Positions 21,201 to 26,158 are shown, counted from the first letter of the stretch. The stretch is 64,000 bases of DNA from Allobosea sp. Tri-44 (GCF_004123845.1 NZ_NBDP01000007.1:536138-600137); one strand, 5' to 3'. Translations and numbers: made by a program. The notes: generated by a model from the letters alone, not told the origin.

Positions 21201-22869
21201 CGCGCCCGGTGATTGTGCCGCTGACGTCGATCGTCGCCTCGGCCGCCGCCTTGCCGGAATTGCGCTGGTCGGAGGCGCTCGCGGTCAGCGTAACGTCGCC
21301 GGCCGCGTGGAGGCTGCCGGGGCTGACGCCGGCCAGCAGCTGACCGGCGACGTTGATCTGCCGGGCCTCCAGCGTGATGCTGCCGGAATCGCCGAGGGAG
21401 GGGTTCGCGACCGAGAGTGCGCCGCCATTGGCAGAGCGGTTGAAGTTGCGGGTATCGATGATCCCGTCGCCAAGGATGGTGATGCTGTTCGTCGCCTCCA
21501 CCAGCACGTCCGTGCCGTTGAAGACGATATTGGCGCTGCCGCCGGTCCCGATCACGACGTCGGTCGGGTCGATATAGAGCAGGCCGGCCTTGCCGTTGCG
21601 GGCCGAGAGATCGACATCGACGGCACCGAGCGTGACGGTCTGCCTGGCGCTGAGCTCAAGAAAGCCGCCATCGCCGCTCGTGCCCGCCACGCCGCGGAAC
21701 ACGGCACCGGACGCGACATCGAGATTTGTGCCGGCAAGGACGATCGCCGATCCGCCCTTCCCAGCCACATCGCGGGCCGCGCTGACGTCGATCGTGGCGC
21801 CGCGGGCAATCGCAATCGCGGCGTCCGAGGTGATCGAGACCTTGCCGCCGTCACCGGTGTTCACAGGAGTAGACGGAGCCGTGCCGGCCGGGAGGGGGGC
21901 CGGCGCAGTGCCCGTGGCCGTGATCTTCGCCGTCTGCGCGATCGTGGTGCCCCTGCCCGAGCGGACAGTGACGGTGCCGGCGGCACGCCGTGCCGTGGCG
22001 TTGGCACTGAGCTGACCGGAGACAGTGACGGTACCGGCGGCGACGATCTCGATACCGCCGCCCTTGCGCGCGACCATGCCGCCGCCATGGCGGAGGCCGG
22101 CCGTGTTGACGCTCTGTGAGAAGGCGGTGCGATGCCGCTCGCGGCGCTCGGCAATGTCGACCGGAGCAGCGTTCGTCCTGATCTGCCCGGCAACGCTGAC
22201 GGAGTGGCCGTTCAGCGATACGCCGCGACGCGCGTTGATTACGCCGTCGATGGTGATCTTGCCATCGGGCGAGATCGGCACATCGTTCGCTTTGAGCCTG
22301 GCGGCCATCGTCTCGTTGACGGTGCCGTCCGGGCCGATCACCTGGTCGAGGAACTCACGTGTCGGCGTGTTGACCGTCAGCCGGCCGGTGTTGATGACGC
22401 CGCTCGGCCCGACGGTGAAGCCAGCCGAATCCGAGAAGTAGACATGGCCCCCGATCTGGCCGTTCCGGTAGGAATTCAGGATGCCGTTGATGACCACCGG
22501 CCCATCGCGAACGATGTTGACCAGCACGCCGGTGTTCTGCGGCAGGTGCATGTTGACCGTCGAGCCGGCGCCCTGCTCGAAGCGCGAGAACGAGTTGTAG
22601 CCGGCGCCGCCGGAGATCGTCTTCGTCGTGATCGTCGTCGTGTTGCCGCTGACCGCGACATTGGTCTGCGTGCGTCCGTCCGGCGTGATGACGTTCTGGG
22701 CGAAGGCGGGCGCGTTCCAGAGCGCGAGCGCCATCGCCTGCCCGACCAGGCAACGCTGCCGCAAGGCGGCGAGAACGGAGCGACGCTCGCTCGGAGCCGC
22801 AACGTAGCGCAACACCGCCCCGTCCGTGCGGGTCGCGGTCTGTGAACGAGCGTCGCGGCGCCGGGCCAT
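3205..22869 (-). CDS. Giant two-partner-secretion exoprotein, LktA-type filamentous adhesin (TpsA)
   Basis: A 6,554-residue secreted protein. The long basic leader (about 58 residues, ending APAFAQ) precedes a secretion domain with VITPDGRTQT, GGAGYNSFSRFEQGAG, LVNIVRDGPVVINGILNSY and GPSGVINTGRL. These resemble the N-terminal domain of leukotoxin LktA-type adhesins rather than classical FhaB, and should form a beta-helix recognised by the TpsB POTRA domain. The rest is A/G/S/T/V-rich beta-helix repeat sequence. Exceptions are four helical modules (about 15,390-15,942), a fifth near 9,765-9,900 beside a DTNNDGVPD calcium-loop-like motif, a Cys/aromatic-rich stretch (about 10,800-13,760), and 15 tandem 80-residue repeats (about 4,370-8,130). 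The C-terminus is non-repetitive. The gene starts 2 bp after ialB and overlaps tpsB by four bases. Adhesion is the likely role; toxicity cannot be claimed. Confidence 0.93.
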   Translation of the reverse strand: MARRRDARSQTATRTDGAVLRYVAAPSERRSVLAALRQRCLVGQAMALALWNAPAFAQNVITPDGRTQTNVAVSGNTTTITTKTISGGAGYNSFSRFEQGAGSTVNMHLPQNTGVLVNIVRDGPVVINGILNSYRNGQIGGHVYFSDSAGFTVGPSGVINTGRLTVNTPTREFLDQVIGPDGTVNETMAARLKANDVPISPDGKITIDGVINARRGVSLNGHSVSVAGQIRTNAAPVDIAERRERHRTAFSQSVNTAGLRHGGGMVARKGGGIEIVAAGTVTVSGQLSANATARRAAGTVTVRSGRGTTIAQTAKITATGTAPAPLPAGTAPSTPVNTGDGGKVSITSDAAIAIARGATIDVSAARDVAGKGGSAIVLAGTNLDVASGAVFRGVAGTSGDGGFLELSARQTVTLGAVDVDLSARNGKAGLLYIDPTDVVIGTGGSANIVFNGTDVLVEATNSITILGDGIIDTRNFNRSANGGALSVANPSLGDSGSITLEARQINVAGQLLAGVSPGSLHAAGDVTLTASASDQRNSGKAAAEATIDVSGTITGRDVKLLADATGISSFINPGPGLALFAGLTNLSILTGLNGGYVASDITARVSVKNGASITATRDIVISATGTQEATLPAISVTAVSPMAAAVTYADLKARVTAEVESGASLTIGRNLTVEAKNEATLGATALAASAGQTLAAFAVAVGTTDIETKAIVSSGATVTVSSSASNVRVSAINENAFSTSATAMSISGGMVGLSVAYSDAKASAEARLGASLGSSSGRIGNVTVEAISDNSKNATASAVTLGQNLIIESLQVANAMEVLFAPLTSRLGSREIGKFGSTLTLAKSDLSAIASIAADAGGTAPTIYATKAAVVSDVRDFALRAAADAGLSSNSKNPTAVNPEATVAMSAAVVYGDFRHTSRASIGAGVTVDANRIGVSATTAVPIANTWTDWGGFGETLSHLNGTFGVAGNILTSYASATAESSQLGLAGAVDFYKIANQTEAYVGPGAILRQNSGLGSWDIALGTGALQSFDKAVTVAASTKTETIDVAGNYGIFSGTGTSGGAGSAVGGAFADLQRESRTVAAVGAGVTITALELAVTAKTEDKIFVLAPTSGKAAGAFAANGMVVLVGIDNHTLASISNQATIDVTSIDVTARQFVSLFALTGAVTYGGANAIGVSVAALDTAGVTRAYIGDNSADLSGNRLGSGYAQGLITTRSLDVEAVTDGRITVASIAAAISDPNASKLSFFKGIAAQGKTDAAVLRSGAGSSISLTAAGSAAVATTTLGTSAWIDGAVVVAKAGGAVITDVAATNATVAEVASGSAALNLTGASSPLSGALSGAVAIGLFDNSTDARIASTTITGAGDTIVQALAGGRQTVVGVSIAAARANSGAAAVSAAIGIITDSVSAQIRNSAINGISGASSGNDVLVNAYRATDIGIGGGAAYAGAQAGLGVALTYVSIGDPSGRDAVAALITDTSLSAVDRLTVAARTSSRIVSSAIAGGGGPDSNGLAGAIVITEISPTTRAAITDGSGAPSRIAMDGDVLVVADSGKDGTLDAALDSRLANTDPGQIDFTGSATNANQAANPIGASIIAIAGAVQAGKNNIGSSFLSNTISQSHIALIENVDLTSSTGVTVRAQDGSLITSVAVGLGVATGQFAGVASVAQQTIDAVVSARISGGSIMSRDVAVQAQASSTIRGSAGSLGIGIGAAAVGLSIVESSIANDVAAEIDGTQIRASRDVVLTAGSTATIDTIAIGIALSRNVGLAGSVANNSVATDVGATITGADIIAGNNLGVFAANTDRITVSAGALGATAAAPGVAGGVSVVNNTIGGATAAAIEGSSVDARAGGTGLLSYDAGQLLTAFDLSTANAPSAAQPSLAMTARSVHGLGVIATSQQSVLANAVTGGVAAFPITGAVAIVPIRNVLGGSTSATIDSSQVDTRLTGTGSTAVAVEAASHSYAATFITVGAIGGVAASGANAGTAMERSTRAALTRSTTGTTTPGYTGPGVSALDIAATSSQSAASNVIGFALGLGGAAAMGVVNSFNASTSASLDQGLVTAGRVGVTADSRNGFYARTVAVGIGGVGVGSAFIVGTSRNATLATVGGGSGQTVLNLNGALAVAAASRNAFTTLASGGAAGGFAGVAGMVSFVDVDNQTRAGLYGARVTIQPSATQTVGGVTSAAGISVTAHEATSITPTTAAGATGSIGAGAAANIASLDGLVQADIQGSTLVAPGAVSASATSERDVSALTVTYGVGGSAGIGAAVALISVGTGAPAGASGELTAGGSGTLSRIGQLTAGNADLVLSTAGLASYRSYRGAAGTAMSESELREAARTDYNLLLANGTVSGGAYTLTDAGVTALRSNAATALGIANPSDAQVRSWAATRYAAFSGGAVSYLLSDTGLSTYRSQVVATTPGASDDQVRSAANDAYARLLANGTVSGGVLTLSAAGLETYRAEANANLGRTANDAEIRNYAAQQYGFFTGNRSRIVAPAAQSAAALLESAGSATTASVSGGSITSGAVSVSALSRTTTTNTASGVGVGGGGVGAATAYTDIGDKVSARLDQISVTTGSIALTANSTDGTGSAARVEATAGAGGLAAAAGAAVADGAISNQVTATLGGTLTVTGATSVNANNSQTSRSDAFGATVAGGLALGVSLAKSSAESTVAARFANGSSLTGTGLTIGAQSTGAAHAAAVAGVGGLLVAGSGAAANATDSSNVSAVIGAGARANVGTGTISVTATASPDAKAAAFGVAVAGGLAVGVAVANATVGTQVLAAIEGNASLIASQFTAGLLSVTATGSVFGTAAGDAVRLADSTSGFARGGYSAAASAVAGSGSYYVSATGTDARARNTSSVTASVGDYVRLPSGTVTITATNTTLQAAKATGVTVGGTGAVGAVNAQADAATTTTASLGASSTMAGSGTGRFTLTAGGEDTQIVRAEAGTGGGLYAGSGATGSTSNTSDVTASIGANAVIQTGIAAIAASHATRYAALVDSLQATALGASAALARNSANVDVLVSLGAGARITAAGPGTAGCYLTSCLQAISLTSRNAFSQLDLGDSVRAAAGGGINGAGATSRTGIDGTSNITLGNGVVLIGGTSPTAAPGSILVQAWSELVGKDTATLTTGGLLQGAGVSARYRADVDNTVTLGNNVVLNSFGVINLGTYTIADVTANAYVSTYGLASVGLADADVTIRTDNKVLIGTNSELLGLYDVNVTAGRDGAGLRTNRLSGTANALGYVRGLIAVPDADASTDLQHHARVEVGSGTTISSAQNVTLGAYDGVLDADADGTGHGYQLYFIPVTSGSSSPGRSSSSTLVMNGTATAGIYNTQRVEIGCGVNASAQCGLNETPTIRFISGAPVTASYTTAFDPVAYINARYDAAVASTLISGVSSAPVKAVRLSQLYAAGGNVFVNASTVQGNGSLIANGGPSITVINRSAAYLVLDGGAYIPESTGGQIVGSSGSLTRQSNPDATPRIIIDNAYGGQLDASGNGPALLIAGDLTNLGGLVSINNTLGSFGFSGQRIDALQFNATVPNGAVAVSSNGPNGMYTPGASPQAEYGSYIYYPGGRPGSTSFNADEAVIAAANALAAGQGATDLNYFLYGRQSEGVTRNFSMQFFGNCAGYIADSGYNCTGGYDMGNNIRFMVIPTVPTYRESNPVAQGGGTQIYGAQVAIKATTINVNASIEAGRITNWSGNIGGNVGDILRGSRQSWLDAGYTTVSLASIFGGGWSAAGAAPVSYDLVNDRLVMADVNASSGGGSVLLDGQIISTNTLGRIKINGGFGDVSVNNQSGLDFVVNRINTGTAAGVSASVSKITIVDRLVTSGANTTVYAYTPGSGIAVYKTHNGAQPILSGVGASTPVAFISGDTTSYNPVTGTRYEWTQQALLQKEGLTEANRNQRDIPGVYWRFDSGTSGNPWVYVDAQSPSTNPGQDWGYWWSRNAQAPSATQVSGRVTNDTSLTHVGLTQEITGGQLDFIHNSATYGGCNGQAINHCDRDFVAQPGASQAQWAYNYVTRAFVQVTASVKADNPFAVSFAGNAAGRVSITSNSSVIQQGNIVNPSGTTTIVASGGSFTQVANATILSNNLTLTARDSIGTQSAAIQATLTPGAQLDARTGSGGINLDITGSARVVALRADQTPGAYGNINVRATGSLEAVATGSTNVVGRNITLVSDEGSIGSLSNLMTMRAVATQLPNGSYVDGVVSLTARGDIGISQVAGDLRVGQIESWAGDVRIDVVAGRLVSASGQTAAQALSADQLSKVSRALKLTAADGAAAAAQGSITAFEKQVTQTYAQYSALLRDGIVAMVDTNNDGVPDKRVFTLNTAAIPLYQAFADAELGRTAGTDEVAAYAARRYAAYSGVFESAYGGGWADQARFNPATLESNYSFSVNGAGVAPGLANRIAGDAVWTERQLVSAINTSALQPDPGVVGNGRALVIGHDVTLNTAGSIGSLAPDVQVALADIRSGSVSNAQLAALAVATTPGTVKLIGQRQDGSLVEVTDLNNVPNGVTLIRVDVKQTAPLFINATGTFSASAQGDVYVQSTGAPNSAGGTLTIGRITATGTVSLQAPQAIVAGTQADGTTPRSPVQIQTNGDLILVAGGGGIGSAATPLTYQIGGRLVSASAAAGDAYLVANAGNAEIGRIFASGLASLTARAGGIQGYLPGVAISASSIQLNATGNVGSATAALGLRVGATGAISGAIGGSAWLSGPAIAGQSPTAFRLGNLTAETGLSVTADGEIDVLQRARSGTGGVSLTGAGIAMASGADITAAGRITLASGSDLVLGRVVSTLAAPVGGTSIALTATGTIIGNGDSGPLLDASQAGGVVSLYAGNGIGTASASLAFAAPTISARSLNGSVYLSTVGAAHATSLTADAGAVTLSAGGDLVLDTVASNSGARLSTSNGSLALGTLTAGGDSTLSASGAITIASATTTAGDLSIASTGAGIVAASIDAADDATLIAATSVSVTTGLTAGDAANVTVSGGTLALANLSAGASSILTASGAVTLGSAATTAGDLSVTSTGASITAASIEAAGAATLAAATSISVTIGLTAGGAANFTASGGALELASLNAGASSVLTASGTVTLGSATTTAGDLSVTSTGAGIIATSIDAAEDATLAAATSLSVTNSVTAGGVASITASGGTVGLGSLSAGASSSLTASGAITLGSATTTAGDLAITSTGASITAVSINAAEDATLAAATSVSVTNGVTAGGAAGITASGGTVGLGSLSAGASSSLTASGAITLGSATTTAGDLAIISTGASITAMSINAAEDATLAAATSVSVTNGVTAGGAAGITASGGTLDLGSLNAGASSTLTASGAIALGTATTMAGDISVTSTGSSIAAASINAADAARLTAATAVSVTNGLTTGGAANVAAHGGTLAISSVNAGATSSLAASGAITLGSAITTAGDLSVTSTSAGIIAATVNAAGSVTLSAATSVSVTSGVVAGSGVNLSANGGTLTVAQLNAGSSSTLTASGTVTLGTATTTAGGLAVISTGADIDVASIASAGNLMLSAATSISVTNGLMAGGVATVAASGGTLDIDSLSSARAVLSASNAVTLGSATTAGDLSITSTGAGIVAASIDAADDVTLTATSSVSVTNGLTAGGAASLTASGGALDLGSLRAGASSLLTASGAVMLGSATTTAGDLSITSTGAGITATGIEAAGAATLSAATSVSVTNGLTAGSAANLTASGGALSLGSLSAGASSSLTASGAIMLGSATTTAGDLAITSTGANITARSIDAAEDAMLAAATSVSVTNGVTAGGAASVTASGGTLAIDRLNAGANSSLTASGAVTLGGATTTVGDLAITSTGAGITAASIDAADTATLTAHTSVSVTNDVTAGGAASVTASGGTLDLGSLSAGASSMLTASGTIALGAATTTAGNLSLNSSGAGITASTINAAADATLTAATLIFVTNGLTAGGAANVAAGDGGLAIDRLSAGASSFLSASGAIRLGRAGTSAGDLSVISTGAGIIAATVNAAGSATLAAATSVSVTNGLSAGRGANLSANGGALGVDRLNAGATTTLTASGAIAIGSARTIAGDLAMTSTGAGITAASIDAAEDAMLTAAASISVTNSLTAGGTASVTANGGTLGISALSAASAILSASDAVTLSSARTTAGDLAVTSIGAGITAATIEATGTTTLRAATDLSISQLVAGASARLSAGGSVMLGSLDAKHDLAVLAGENLSLGTGRARSGAVSLISQRGNIKVDLLEGAGTVAGSALGELAVGTVRSGTDILLQSSAGTIRSGTLTSGRDIGLQARGIVFDRLDAGRSASLAADEDIVGRLVVASDALVLQAGRSGSGTIAIETGAARSASVAADEVKLGRFGAGDSIVILGTRIAADIVQLPGGAGLPLKLDIAGFRERTAQTVDLRIDTDRFRIDRFETVDGVLATTSNDLAITEAFVPGALRVSTPIMTILANNRSLAPVPGYDVQLYQRDRGFSLTVNGKRLATSAFIVGLDSDVADAPEAMHLGRDLARLGTLLPNGLSFGEIARGFVLGTDGRWRSTGSDEPATTASTGAPPKPIVNLAGFEEQP
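4370..8130 (-). repeat. In-frame tandem array of 240-bp (80-residue) units within tpsA
   Basis: I count 15 units plus a degenerate last one. The anchor SVSVTNGLTAGGAA or a close variant recurs every 240 bp (plus-strand positions near 7955, 7715, 7475, 7235, 6995, 6755, 6515, 6275, 6040, 5800, 5560, 5320, 5080, 4840 and 4605). Each unit reads roughly as LTASGAITLGSATT, AGDLSITSTGAGI, ASIDAADDATL, the anchor, then SGGTLAIDRLNAGAS. One unit is about three bases shorter (near 6,150-6,250). The units would form successive beta-helix turns of the stalk. Confidence 0.92.
9765..9900 (-). repeat. Single copy of the TpsA helical module
   Basis: Encodes IPLYQAFADAELGRTAG, then DEVAAYAARRYAAYSG. This matches the module repeated four times at 15,390-15,942 (for example LETYRAEANANLGRTANDAE followed by IRNYAAQQYG). 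It is preceded by DTNNDGVPDKR, which resembles a DxNxDGxxD calcium-binding loop. It interrupts beta-helix sequence. Confidence 0.7.
15390..15942 (-). repeat. Four tandem helical modules within tpsA
   Basis: About 45 residues per unit, with the pattern GLxxYRxxAxxxLGxxAxDxxVRxxAxxxY, and LLANGTVSGGxxTL in the first and third units. The unit starts are GLASYRSYRG, GVTALRSNAATALG, GLSTYRSQVV and GLETYRAEANANLG. The predicted helices contrast with the surrounding beta-rich sequence. I do not recognise the domain. Confidence 0.75.
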
Positions 22870-22871
22870 GG

Positions 22872-23531
22872 TCAGAGCCGTTCCTTGGCGAGGGCCTCGA
22901 CAGCCTGATCGAGCCCGCGGGTCGACAATGGCAAGGCGAGGTCACGCCCGGCGGCATCCTTGAAGACGATCCGGCCGGGCTCGCTCGCCTTGCGCCACTG
23001 CTTGACCGTCTCATCGCCAAGCGCCGCATCGGCAAAGCATCCGCTCGGAATGCAGCGCCGCCAGCCGAGCTCGAGCGGCTTTGCGTCCTTCTCGCCGATG
23101 GCAATCTGCACGACGCTGGGGAAAGAGATGCTGATCGGCATCACGGCGGTGACCCGCAGCGGCTCCCCGGCGGCTGCGCGGCCGACGGCGACCTGGGCGA
23201 TCGGGGCCTGCTGCCCCTGGCTTTGCAGGACTTGCGCGACTTCGCAGATGCGGGCCGACTTGGGATTGTCCGAGACGCGCTGGCAGCGCAGCGTCCAGTC
23301 ACCAAAGCTCGCGGTGGTGCTGCTGGGCTCCGTCGACACCGGCTGAACGGCGGGCGTGGACGGTGCCGCGGGCTGGCTGGCAGGTTTCGGAGCCGTCGAC
23401 TGCGCGACGGCGGAACCCGCGCCCATGGCGAGAGCCATGCCCAGCACCGCTGGACCGAACAAAATGTGCACTGCTGTCACGCCCCCACCCCAATCATGCC
23501 GCCGGCGCCTCGCCCCGCGATAGCTCCTCAC
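22872..23531 (-). CDS. Invasion-associated locus B (IalB) family protein
   Basis: A 219-residue exported protein with a signal ending GSAVAQ, a Pro/Ala/Ser-rich linker and a C-terminal IalB domain: FGDWTLRCQR, CEVAQVLQSQ, ISFPSVVQIAIGE, LGWRRCIPSGCFADAAL. The Cys pattern (RC, IC, RC, GC) is typical of the family. IalB proteins are periplasmic or envelope-associated and were named from Bartonella invasion, but the molecular role is unclear. The frame allows a GTG start at 23480 (202 residues) that gives a tighter signal peptide; I cannot decide between the two. It is the first gene of the unit and ends 2 bp before tpsA, so it is certainly co-transcribed with it. Confidence 0.88.
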   Translation of the reverse strand: MRSYRGARRRRHDWGGGVTAVHILFGPAVLGMALAMGAGSAVAQSTAPKPASQPAAPSTPAVQPVSTEPSSTTASFGDWTLRCQRVSDNPKSARICEVAQVLQSQGQQAPIAQVAVGRAAAGEPLRVTAVMPISISFPSVVQIAIGEKDAKPLELGWRRCIPSGCFADAALGDETVKQWRKASEPGRIVFKDAAGRDLALPLSTRGLDQAVEALAKERL

Positions 23532-23676
23532 ACCGACGGGCCGCCCGACCAGTTCATCCGCAATGTCCTGTCGGCCGTGCCATGTCGCTCAACGAGAGGA
23601 TCGCTGTGCTCGGAACGCCGCAGATTTCTCAAATTGCTCGAAACTGCGCAATACGAGTTTCAAAAATGGTCATATC

Positions 23677-23706
23677 GGATAATGCCCGATCGGCCCTTTT
23701 GATCAA
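23677..23706 (-). promoter_or_regulatory. Candidate promoter of the ialB-tpsA-tpsB-sapC operon
   Basis: On the minus strand, TTGATC (23701-23706) and TTATCC (23677-23682) are separated by 18 bp. They lie 146 bp upstream of the first possible ialB start. Closer to the gene, GAAACT (23640-23645) and AGTTTC (23656-23661) form a six-base inverted repeat. The match to sigma-70 consensus is only fair. Confidence 0.3.
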
Positions 23707-23725
23707 TGCGCAGCGGGGCGAATGC

Positions 23726-23739
23726 GAACAGCCGTTCAC
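23726..23739. promoter_or_regulatory. Copy 1 of a repeated GAAC-N4-GTTC site
   Basis: The 14 bases GAACAGCCGTTCAC recur exactly at 26145-26158. The core GAAC-N4-GTTC is symmetric. This copy lies 20 bp upstream of the candidate ialB operon promoter; the other is 73 bp upstream of the regulator-like gene at 25110-26072. It is a possible operator, but a 14-base repeat in 64 kb can also arise by chance. Confidence 0.3.
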
Positions 23740-23769
23740 CGTGGCGCCGAATTGGCCTGCCGATCGGCC

Positions 23770-25116
23770 TCAGGCGACCGCCTGCTGCGATCGGCCCCGT
23801 GGTCCGACAGCCGCGACCAGCACCGCGCTCAGACCCAGGGCTACCGCAATCAGCACGAACATGCTCCAGGCTCCGACCTGGTGGATCAGCGCGAAGAAGA
23901 CCAACGGCACGAAGATGGAGATGAAGCGGCCTACCCCCCACGCCATGGATGTCCGCGAGGCCCGCAGCTCGGTCGGAATGATCTCGGCCGCGTAGATGGC
24001 GAGGACGCTGGCATAGATGGCGCTGGCCAGCGCGAAGGCGATACCGAGGGCGACAAGAGGCAGGAAGGTGGTTGCGGCTGCAAAGGCCAGGCCCAGCACG
24101 GCCATGATACCCGCGGCGCCGATCAGGCTGGCCTTGCGCCCGATCCGGTCGATCACCGGAGCGACGAGCAGATTGCCGAGTGCCGGTCCGAACATGATCA
24201 GGCCGGCCGCTATGACGGAATCGCCGATGCTGAACTGCTTTGCCACCATCACCGCTCCGCTCATCAGCGGAAAGCCGATCGTCGCCCAAGGGGCGAGCGC
24301 ATAAAGGGTGCACAGCAAAAGCAGTCGGCGTCCCAGAGCGACCTGCGGGCGATCGAGCGCCGTCTGGAATGCCTCTCCAGCTCCATCCGGAGCAGTCAAC
24401 GGCACCTTGCTTCGCGCACCGAAGCGCCGCAGCGCAGCTTCGGCCTCGGCGAAACGGCCAGCGGCGGCGAGCCAGCGCGGCGATTCCGGCAAGAGCGCAA
24501 GCAGGCCCGCTGCGACGACAGCGACCAATGCACCAGAGCCGAGAGCCCAGCGCCAGCCCTCGATCGCAAGCAGCGTCGGCGACGCCGCGCGCATCAGGAA
24601 GATGATGGCTGGCGCGCCGAGAAAGGCGAGGCCGGCACACAGGCATGACAGGGTGCCGCGCCAGCGCGGCGGCATGACATCGGCCATGTAGGCGGCGATC
24701 AGCGGTGGGCAGGCCCCGATGCCGAGGCCCGACAGGATGCGGAAGCCGATCAGAGTCATGGGGTTATGACTCGCCGCAGCGCCAAGCGAGCCGACTGCGA
24801 TCAGGACCAGCGCCACCTGCAATGTGAGCCGGCGGCCGAAGCGGTCACCGAGCATGCCGAAGACGGGGGCTCCCACGGCGCCACCGGCGAAGATAGCCGC
24901 GAGGAACAGCGACAGCTCGGCCTGCGTCATCGTGCGGGGCGGCGCCTGGAACACTGCCCCCAGGGCGTTGCCGAGCGCGACCTCGGCGATGTCAGCGAAG
25001 AGAGCGAGGGTCAGGACGCCGAAAAGCGCAAGCCGCAGGCGGCAGAACGGCAAGGCGTCGAGCCGCTCGGCAATTGCCCGCATCGGCGCGTTTGCATCCT
25101 CAGCCCTGGTCAGCAT
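23770..25116 (-). CDS. MFS transporter
   Basis: A 448-residue inner-membrane transporter with about twelve hydrophobic segments. The loop 2-3 signature GDRFGRR appears near residue 107, and its second-half counterpart DRIGRKAS follows later. PESPRWLAAAGRFAEAEAAL in the central loop is the sugar/aromatic-acid porter signature, and RILSGLGIGACPPLIAAYMA fits helix 4. The family (sugar porter or aromatic acid/H+ symporter) suggests uptake of a small organic acid; the substrate is unknown. The start overlaps the end of the upstream regulator-like gene by seven bases, so the two are translationally linked. Confidence 0.9.
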   Translation of the reverse strand: MLTRAEDANAPMRAIAERLDALPFCRLRLALFGVLTLALFADIAEVALGNALGAVFQAPPRTMTQAELSLFLAAIFAGGAVGAPVFGMLGDRFGRRLTLQVALVLIAVGSLGAAASHNPMTLIGFRILSGLGIGACPPLIAAYMADVMPPRWRGTLSCLCAGLAFLGAPAIIFLMRAASPTLLAIEGWRWALGSGALVAVVAAGLLALLPESPRWLAAAGRFAEAEAALRRFGARSKVPLTAPDGAGEAFQTALDRPQVALGRRLLLLCTLYALAPWATIGFPLMSGAVMVAKQFSIGDSVIAAGLIMFGPALGNLLVAPVIDRIGRKASLIGAAGIMAVLGLAFAAATTFLPLVALGIAFALASAIYASVLAIYAAEIIPTELRASRTSMAWGVGRFISIFVPLVFFALIHQVGAWSMFVLIAVALGLSAVLVAAVGPRGRSQQAVA

Positions 25117-26072
25117 GCCGGGCTGCCTACGATTTCGCGAACAGCTCCCGCCGCGGTGCTCTCGTCCGGAAATTCTGGCGGCGAAATCGCTACGGCTTGC
25201 GCGAAGGCTGCGCCGATGATGGCGAGCTTAGCCGCCTGAAACCCTGCGTACTCATCGCGGAAGCCTCGCGACAGCCAGATCGGAGAGCGCCCGCGCACGC
25301 CGCTCCAGCCGAGACTGCCCATTGCCGCCGCTGCGGCAAGCGTCCGGCCGGCATGTGTCCGGGACAGATTGAACGGACGGGCGAGCGCAGAGACGGAGCT
25401 TACGTCAGTCAACGCCCTCTCCTCGTCGCGTGCTGCGGCGATGTCTACCCCCACCATGAGCCGATCCATCAGACTGCCGCCCTCGTCGACCGAGGCGAAC
25501 ACCGCATAGCCTGGCGGCGGCACGCGGATCACCGTGGACGACAGCAGAGCATCAGCGGTGGCAGGCTCGATCCCCTTCAGGAGAGCACCGTCCGCGGCCT
25601 GCAACCGCGAGGTCCTGGCACCATCATCTAGCGAATCGAGCGCGGCCAGATGGCCGGCGTACCATTCGGTCAGCGCCCACAGGGTCGAAGGCGCAGGCTC
25701 CACCAGACCAGCATGCGTCCTGGTCGGCTGGACGAGCCCGTATTGCAGCGCCTCGGTGAAGAAGGAGGCAGCGGTGTTTCGGCTCGCCAGGCCATGAGCG
25801 AGAACCTCCTCGACGAACTCACGCTGCGACAATCCCGGCCGGCCGAGGTCGAGCCCACGAAAATAGCGGGACAGTGCTGCATGCGACATCAGCCAGCGCT
25901 GCTGGGTCGAGAACTGCGAGGCCAGCCGGGGCGCCGCGGTCTGCACTGCCAAGAACCCCTGGGCCAGGCGATGCACGGCGCAATCGAACAGCGGCTGGGC
26001 GAGCAGCCGCTCGATCTCCGCTTCCAGCGTCTGCATCCGATCCCCCGCCTGCTGCGCTCGCACGCCGGGCAA
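25110..26072 (-). CDS. Unassigned protein, possible winged-helix regulator
   Basis: A 320-residue cytosolic protein (or 308 from the ATG at 26036, MQTLEAEIERLL, which may be the better start). I do not recognise a named family. Residues around 75-125 (RWLMSHAALSRYF, LSQREFVEEVLA, RNTAASFFTEALQYGLV) look like a winged-helix segment. A second helix-turn-helix-like stretch, ALARPFNLSRTHAGRTLAAA, sits near 230-250. Two such segments would suit a DNA-binding regulator of the overlapping MFS gene. The repeated site at 26145-26158 is a plausible target. Confidence that it is a gene is high; the function is inference. Confidence 0.6.
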   Translation of the reverse strand: MPGVRAQQAGDRMQTLEAEIERLLAQPLFDCAVHRLAQGFLAVQTAAPRLASQFSTQQRWLMSHAALSRYFRGLDLGRPGLSQREFVEEVLAHGLASRNTAASFFTEALQYGLVQPTRTHAGLVEPAPSTLWALTEWYAGHLAALDSLDDGARTSRLQAADGALLKGIEPATADALLSSTVIRVPPPGYAVFASVDEGGSLMDRLMVGVDIAAARDEERALTDVSSVSALARPFNLSRTHAGRTLAAAAAMGSLGWSGVRGRSPIWLSRGFRDEYAGFQAAKLAIIGAAFAQAVAISPPEFPDESTAAGAVREIVGSPAC

Positions 26073-26144
26073 TTATTGTTCGCTCGACATAGTGCAAGTA
26101 CAGCCGCGCAGCCTGCGCCGGAGGCCTCGCTGCCGAGCCCTTTT

Positions 26145-26158
26145 GAACAGCCGTTCAC
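26145..26158. promoter_or_regulatory. Copy 2 of a repeated GAAC-N4-GTTC site
   Basis: Exact 14-base match to 23726-23739. It is placed 73 bp (or 109 bp) upstream of the two possible starts of the regulator-like gene, where an autoregulatory operator would be expected. No binding data can be read from sequence. Confidence 0.3.
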
